A stretch of DNA of 36,025 nucleotides from Bradyrhizobium sp. NAS96.2 (GTDB lineage: Bacteria > Pseudomonadota > Alphaproteobacteria > Rhizobiales > Xanthobacteraceae). Positions 32,634 to 36,025 of this stretch are shown here, piece after piece (the stretch's first letter is position 1; the number at the start of each line of letters is the position of its first letter). Made by a program: the position numbers and the translations under genes. The notes under the pieces are model-generated. The model saw only the letters and a list, made by a program, of their open reading frames with translations. It did no database searches and was not told where the DNA came from. The stretch is from assembly GCF_001908235.1 (NCBI RefSeq), contig NZ_LGHK01000180.1, positions 1-36,025 of the forward strand, read 5' to 3'.

Positions 32634-34640
32634 ATGTCGGCCAAAACATTTGGAATACCTGATGGAACAGAGGTTCGCATTCCTCTCGGCAAGCTCAAGA
32701 AGTCGCCGAAGAATGCGCGCAAGACGCCGCATAGCGAGGCGGCGATCGAGGCGTTGGCGGCGAGCATCGCCGCCAAAGGCATCCTGCAGAATCTGGTGGT
32801 TGAACCGGAGGTCGATGGCGAGGGGGCGGCGACGGGGTTCTTTTGCGTGACCATCGGCGAGGGCAGGCGGCTGGCCCAGCTGTTGAGGGTCAAGCGAAAG
32901 GAGATCAAGAAAAACGAACCGATCCGCTGCGTCATCGATATCGCGAACGACCCTCACGAGATCAGCCTGGACGAGAATGTCACCCGGGAGAAGATGCATC
33001 CGGCCGATGAGTTCGAGGCATTCAGGAAGCTCGCGGACGAGCGCGGACTCGGTGTGGAGGAGATCGCGACCCGCTTCGGCGTCACCGCGCATGTGGTGCG
33101 GCAACGCCTGCGGCTCGGCGCGGTATCGCCCAAATTGGTGCAGCTCTATCGCGACGGCGAGCTGACGCTCGAGCAGCTGATGGCGTTTGCCATCACGGAT
33201 GATCATGGCCGGCAGGAAGCCGTCTATGAGCGCCTGCCCTTCGACCCGGATGCTGCCACTATCCGCCGTCTGCTCACCCAGTCCCACGTTGCTGCCACGG
33301 ATCGGCGAGCGCGTTTCGTTGGGCTCGAGGCCTATACAGAGGCGGGCGGCACGGTGCTGCGCGACCTCTTTACCGAGGATTGCGGCGGCTATCTGGAAGA
33401 CGTCTCGCTGCTCGATCTATTGGTGACCGCAAGGCTCGGCCGCGAGGCGGACAACCTGCGAGCGGCCGAGGGATGGCGGTGGACGGAAGCCCATCTCGAC
33501 TTCCCGCATGCCCACGGGATGCGCCGGGTCTACCCGCATCCGGTCGAGCTGTCGGCGGAAGATCAGGCCTCCCTTCAGGCGGTCCAGACCGAGCTCGACC
33601 GGCTGACCGAACAGCATCAGACGGCCGAGGAACTGCCCGACGACGTGGACGCGCGGTTCGGCGAGCTGGAGACTGAGATCGAGCGGCTGGAGGCAAAGCG
33701 GCAGGCCTACGATCCCGCCGACGTCGCGCGCGGCGGCGCCTTCGTGGTCCTCAATCACGACGGCACGGTGCGGGTCGAGCGGGGTTTCATCCGCCCCGAG
33801 GACGAGAAACCCCACGCTGAAACCGGGCATGAAGGCGACGCTCAGGCAGCGAAAGAGGAAGGCGAAGGAGGCGTCGAAGCTGCGCACGACGGTGAAGAAG
33901 AGGAGAGTGCCAGCGACGAGGAGGACGAGGATCAACGGCTGTCTGACACGCTCGTTCGGGACCTCACCGCGCATCGCACCTTGGGGCTGCGCCTCAATCT
34001 GAGTGAGCAGCCGGACGTCGCCATCGTCGCGGTGACCCATGCGTTGGCGGCTCAGATTTTCTATTTCGGGGCCAATGCCCATGTGGCCGGCATCCAACCG
34101 GTGAAGACGGATTTGGCTGTGCATGCGGTCGGAATCGAGGACACGGCGGCCGGTAAGGCATGGTCGGATCGCCATGCCAATTGGGCCAGGCAGATGCCCA
34201 AGGACCCCAGCGGGCTCTGGGAATTCTTGACTGGACTTGACCACGACAGCCGCATGTCCCTGTTCGCGCATTGCGCGGCATTGACCGTCAATGCGGTCAA
34301 ACTGCCATTCGACCGGAGGCCGTGCGCCCTCGCGGCAGCCCGGCATTTGGCCGAGGCCGTGGCCCTCGACATGACCGGATACTGGCGGCCGACGGTGCGG
34401 AGCTATCTCGGCCGCGTCACCAAAGCGGGCATTCTTGAAGCGGTCCGCGAAGGCGTGAACGAGGAGGCGGCTGGGCGCTTGTCGGGCGTGAAAAAGGCCG
34501 AGATGGCGGCGGCCGCCGAGCAGCTGCTGGCGTCGACTGGCTGGCTGCCGTCGCTGCTGCGCACCGCCAGAGCAGAGGATCGGGCCCATGCGCCAGATGG
34601 GGCGGAGGGCAACGATTCCTGCCTGGAAGCTGCGCAGTAG
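32634..34640 (+). CDS. ParB/RepB/Spo0J-like partition-family protein
   Basis: A 668-aa protein. The N-terminal ParB-type nuclease/CTP-binding domain (about 10-130) shows VRIPLGKLKKSPKNARKT, SIAAKGILQNLVV, IGEGRRLAQLL (the GERR-like box), and LDENVTREKMHPADEFEAF. A helix-turn-helix follows (about 135-175, IATRFGVTAHVVRQRLRLG). After a middle region, an acidic low-complexity linker lies at about 400-440 (EEEESASDEEDEDQ), then a ~200-residue helical C-terminal domain I do not recognise. ATG 32634 sits 6 nt after AGGAAGA. No ParA partner is adjacent, so it may be a regulator or nuclease-like factor of the element rather than a segregation protein. It is about twice the length of a chromosomal ParB. 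Confidence 0.82.
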   Translation: MSAKTFGIPDGTEVRIPLGKLKKSPKNARKTPHSEAAIEALAASIAAKGILQNLVVEPEVDGEGAATGFFCVTIGEGRRLAQLLRVKRKEIKKNEPIRCVIDIANDPHEISLDENVTREKMHPADEFEAFRKLADERGLGVEEIATRFGVTAHVVRQRLRLGAVSPKLVQLYRDGELTLEQLMAFAITDDHGRQEAVYERLPFDPDAATIRRLLTQSHVAATDRRARFVGLEAYTEAGGTVLRDLFTEDCGGYLEDVSLLDLLVTARLGREADNLRAAEGWRWTEAHLDFPHAHGMRRVYPHPVELSAEDQASLQAVQTELDRLTEQHQTAEELPDDVDARFGELETEIERLEAKRQAYDPADVARGGAFVVLNHDGTVRVERGFIRPEDEKPHAETGHEGDAQAAKEEGEGGVEAAHDGEEEESASDEEDEDQRLSDTLVRDLTAHRTLGLRLNLSEQPDVAIVAVTHALAAQIFYFGANAHVAGIQPVKTDLAVHAVGIEDTAAGKAWSDRHANWARQMPKDPSGLWEFLTGLDHDSRMSLFAHCAALTVNAVKLPFDRRPCALAAARHLAEAVALDMTGYWRPTVRSYLGRVTKAGILEAVREGVNEEAAGRLSGVKKAEMAAAAEQLLASTGWLPSLLRTARAEDRAHAPDGAEGNDSCLEAAQ

Positions 34641-34647
34641 GAGGTGA

Positions 34648-34673
34648 GCCGGGGTCGTAACGACGGCCCCGGC
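34648..34673 (+). repeat. hairpin after the ParB-like gene
   Basis: GCCGGGG (34648-34654) / CCCCGGC (34667-34673) with inner TCGT/ACGA pairing, 7 nt after the stop codon. No T-run follows. Confidence 0.5.
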
Positions 34674-34689
34674 AAGCTCCAAATTTGCG

Positions 34690-34713
34690 GCCGCGCACCT
34701 GACGGTGCGCGGC
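34690..34713 (+). repeat. perfect 10-bp hairpin
   Basis: GCCGCGCACC (34690-34699) / GGTGCGCGGC (34704-34713) with loop TGAC. Second of two tandem hairpins after the ParB-like gene; together they may end or stabilise its mRNA. Confidence 0.55.
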
Positions 34714-35166
34714 TGGTTCAGTTGAAGCGAAGCGGCGATTGCCGACGCTGGCCACTTCTCGAATGGGGGGCTACGATCCGTCCAAGCCACGGCCGCTTGC
34801 CACGCCGGGTGGCTGTGTCCTGCTTCCTTTTGTGAGGACCAAGCGATCAGGCTGGGAGCTTGATCGTGTCCGGACCTTCGCCGTCGAGAGCGCAAAGCGG
34901 CGGATAATTCTGGCGGCGACGCCGGTTCCTTATGCAAAAAATGCGGGTGGGTTCGCGGTCATTTGCCCGGCCGTCGTCCTGCGATTGATGCGCAGACGTT
35001 GGTTTTTCCCGATCGATCTCGCCGTTGCCCGATGCTGCGCCGGGCGTTAGCAGCGATGAAAATCCCCATCAGTTCGCGCACGGGCTCGCGTCCAACGCAC
35101 CCTCGAATGGGCTGATCAGGCCCGGGTGACGGCAAGAGCCTCGATCGCCCTCCCGCAACAGCTCAC

Positions 35167-35228
35167 GCCTGCTTTTTTCCCCTGCCGGCCTGACGGCGGC
35201 ATTCCTCGCGCAAGACAAAAAAGCAGGC
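35167..35228. repeat. 12-bp inverted repeat upstream of DUF736
   Basis: GCCTGCTTTTTT (35167-35178) and AAAAAAGCAGGC (35217-35228), perfect, spaced by 38 nt that hold further CCGGCC/GGCGGC pairing. It carries a T-run on both strands, so it could act as a two-way attenuator about 120 nt before the DUF736 start. Confidence 0.6.
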
Positions 35229-35345
35229 TTTCGCCATCCTCCGCTGGCGCTGCGGGCCTTACGGCTGCGGGCCGATCGCTCCCCGGGCCAAGGACAGCCA
35301 TCGAGGCTGCGATGGGCGCGGCCCGAGCAACAGAGGAAGATTACC

Positions 35346-35657
35346 ATGGCGACCATCGGCACCTTCAACGCTTCGGACAACGGCTACACGGGCTCGATCA
35401 AGACGCTGACGCTGAACATCAAGGCCAAGTTCACGGCCTCCGAGAAGGACAACGACAAGGCTCCCGACTATCGCATCTTCGCAGGTGTCACCGAATTCGG
35501 AGCCGCCTGGAAGAAGACCGTCCGCGACAGCGACCGCGAATATCTCTCGGTCAAGCTCGATGATCCGAGCTTCCCGGCGCCGATCTATGCCTCGCTGGTC
35601 AAGGTCGAAGGCGAGGAGGGTTTCAGCCTGATCTGGTCGCGCCGCAGCGGCGACTGA
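35346..35657 (+). CDS. DUF736 domain protein
   Basis: A 103-aa protein matching DUF736: MATIGTFNASDNGYTGSIKT, APDYRIFAGVTEFGAAWKKT, and DYLSVKLDDPSFPAPIYA-like text (here EYLSVKLDDPSFPAPIYASL) before EGFSLIWSR at the end. The family is common on rhizobial plasmids and integrative elements and its function is undefined. ATG 35346 sits 5 nt after AGGAAGA, the same ribosome site used by the ParB-like gene, hinting at shared expression style. A strong terminator follows 16 nt after the stop. Confidence 0.93.
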   Translation: MATIGTFNASDNGYTGSIKTLTLNIKAKFTASEKDNDKAPDYRIFAGVTEFGAAWKKTVRDSDREYLSVKLDDPSFPAPIYASLVKVEGEEGFSLIWSRRSGD

Positions 35658-35673
35658 TCGCATCCGATCATCG

Positions 35674-35703
35674 GCCCCGCCTCTTCGGAGGCGGGGCTGT
35701 TTT
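35674..35703 (+). terminator. rho-independent terminator of DUF736 gene
   Basis: A 10-bp stem GCCCCGCCTC (35674-35683) / GAGGCGGGGC (35688-35697) capped by the stable TTCG tetraloop, followed by TGTTTTG. Strong intrinsic terminator form. Confidence 0.92.
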
Positions 35704-35822
35704 GCGTGCTTACACCGCTTCGAGAAAGAGAAGAGGAGCATTTTTGCGTTCGGAAGACGGGCTTCGCCACGCGGAAAATTGCGATCAATCGGACTGATTT
35801 TGGATTGGTGTCTTGGGGTGAG

Positions 35823-35864
35823 CGATCGGAAATTCGCGCGGGTTTGAGTGCGAATTTTCTATCG
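35823..35864. promoter_or_regulatory. operator-like imperfect inverted repeat
   Basis: CGATCGGAAATTCGC (35823-35837) and GCGAATTTTCTATCG (35850-35864) are reverse complements at 13 of 15 positions, with a 12-nt spacer. Its AT-rich core in GC-rich DNA suits a dimeric repressor or recombination protein. No gene is close within the window. Confidence 0.45.
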
Positions 35865-36025
35865 CCGGAGCGTTACTGCGACAGCTTCCAAGAGCGACGA
35901 CGCCCTCTTGCTGTAGCGAAATTGTGTTGTTGATGAGCGTGGCATCCTGCGCGGCGCATCGGAATTTTCGCGGCCGGCAACGCTGCGTGGCGTCGATGCA
36001 AGGACCTTGTTACGGCAGAGAAAGG

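Larger units (their letters stand above)
34641..35345. other. 705-bp gene-free leader of the DUF736 gene
   Basis: No open frame here has both a ribosome site and recognisable protein. It begins with two tandem hairpins after the ParB-like gene (34648-34713) and contains a 12-bp inverted repeat (35167-35228). The sequence from about 35150 to the DUF736 start is rich in short pairings. Confidence 0.5.
30174..36025. mobile_element. tRNA-proximal end of an integrative element (island/ICE), continues past window
   Basis: A tyrosine recombinase gene convergent on an intact tRNA-Gln, a small basic protein overlapping it, a plasmid-style ParB-like protein and a DUF736 protein are the usual cargo of rhizobial genomic islands and ICEs. 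No housekeeping gene is present from 30174 on, and genes are spaced by long gene-free leaders, unlike the compact DNA before the tRNA. The opposite end, a second attachment site, relaxase and type IV secretion genes are not in view, so mobility class is undecided. Confidence 0.8.
35658..36025. other. gene-free right edge of window
   Basis: 368 bp. It holds the DUF736 terminator and an operator-like inverted repeat (35823-35864). No supported gene up to the window edge. Confidence 0.5.

Noticed and set aside
33417..34937. 506-codon minus-strand frame opposite the ParB-like gene
   Set aside because: No domain pattern; the plus strand has clear ParB motifs and a ribosome site.
34739..35050. 103-codon plus-strand frame in the DUF736 leader
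   Set aside because: No ribosome site, no recognisable domain, and composition unlike the flanking genes.
35069..35380. 103-codon minus-strand frame overlapping the DUF736 start
   Set aside because: Opposes a well-supported gene and its structured leader; likely a shadow.

Overview
The window is GC-rich chromosomal DNA of an alphaproteobacterium, most likely Bradyrhizobium or a close relative (Nitrobacteraceae). The inference rests on the gene content (extensin-like protein, RT0821/Lpp0805 surface lipoprotein, a ClpS-type adaptor, DUF1194, the xseB/dxs/tlyA neighbourhood, a DUF736 gene on an island) and on short palindromic repeats between genes that, from memory, resemble elements dispersed in Bradyrhizobium genomes. 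No database search was possible.

Positions 1-30098 look like core chromosome with housekeeping genes. 1-5453: 3' part of an extensin-like gene, a YkuD L,D-transpeptidase lipoprotein (-), a CorA-type transporter (+), a 73-aa protein, an SDR oxidoreductase (-), pdxH (-) and a divergent lipoprotein with a probable TTG start. 5579-12374: a zinc-less DnaJ-type co-chaperone, an ECF sigma/anti-sigma pair (-), a histidine phosphatase, aroC, a class III cyclase gene split by a frameshift, and a DMT exporter. 12381-13775: clpS (-) and a secreted vWA-like DUF1194 protein. 13872-21280: a long minus-strand run, read in the order HDAC-like deacetylase, xseB, dxs, nucleoside 2-deoxyribosyltransferase, tlyA, RlmD/TrmA-like methyltransferase, nucleotidyltransferase. 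tlyA and the RNA methyltransferase overlap by 8 nt, which joins two RNA methylation functions. 21628-29878: 5'-nucleotidase/metallophosphatase, a crotonase whose active site looks like an enoyl-CoA isomerase, an alpha/beta hydrolase, a DinB protein, a frameshifted tandem-VOC gene, a lytic transglycosylase with a C-terminal SPOR-like region, and a ~590-aa acyl-CoA dehydrogenase.

At 30099 the character changes. A tRNA-Gln(UUG) is followed 18 nt later by the end of a convergent tyrosine-recombinase gene. Upstream of the integrase, overlapping it by 4 nt (GTGA), is a small basic protein, a candidate excisionase or directionality factor. Then come a 668-aa ParB-like protein and a DUF736 protein, separated by long gene-free, hairpin-rich leaders. 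This is the tRNA-proximal end of an integrative element (genomic island or ICE) that runs out of the window at 36025. The far attachment site and any transfer genes are not visible.

The least-explained features are: a 12-bp direct repeat shared by the tRNA anticodon arm and the last codons of the integrase; a pair of hairpin-forming direct repeats in the ParB leader; four 12-bp tandem repeats that carry the stop of one gene and the GTG start of tlyA; an anti-sigma factor without the zinc cysteines; and a terminator hairpin embedded in the coding sequence of the convergent neighbour. Two genes (10291-11483 and 26007-26698) carry apparent single-base deletions, either real decay or sequencing error.
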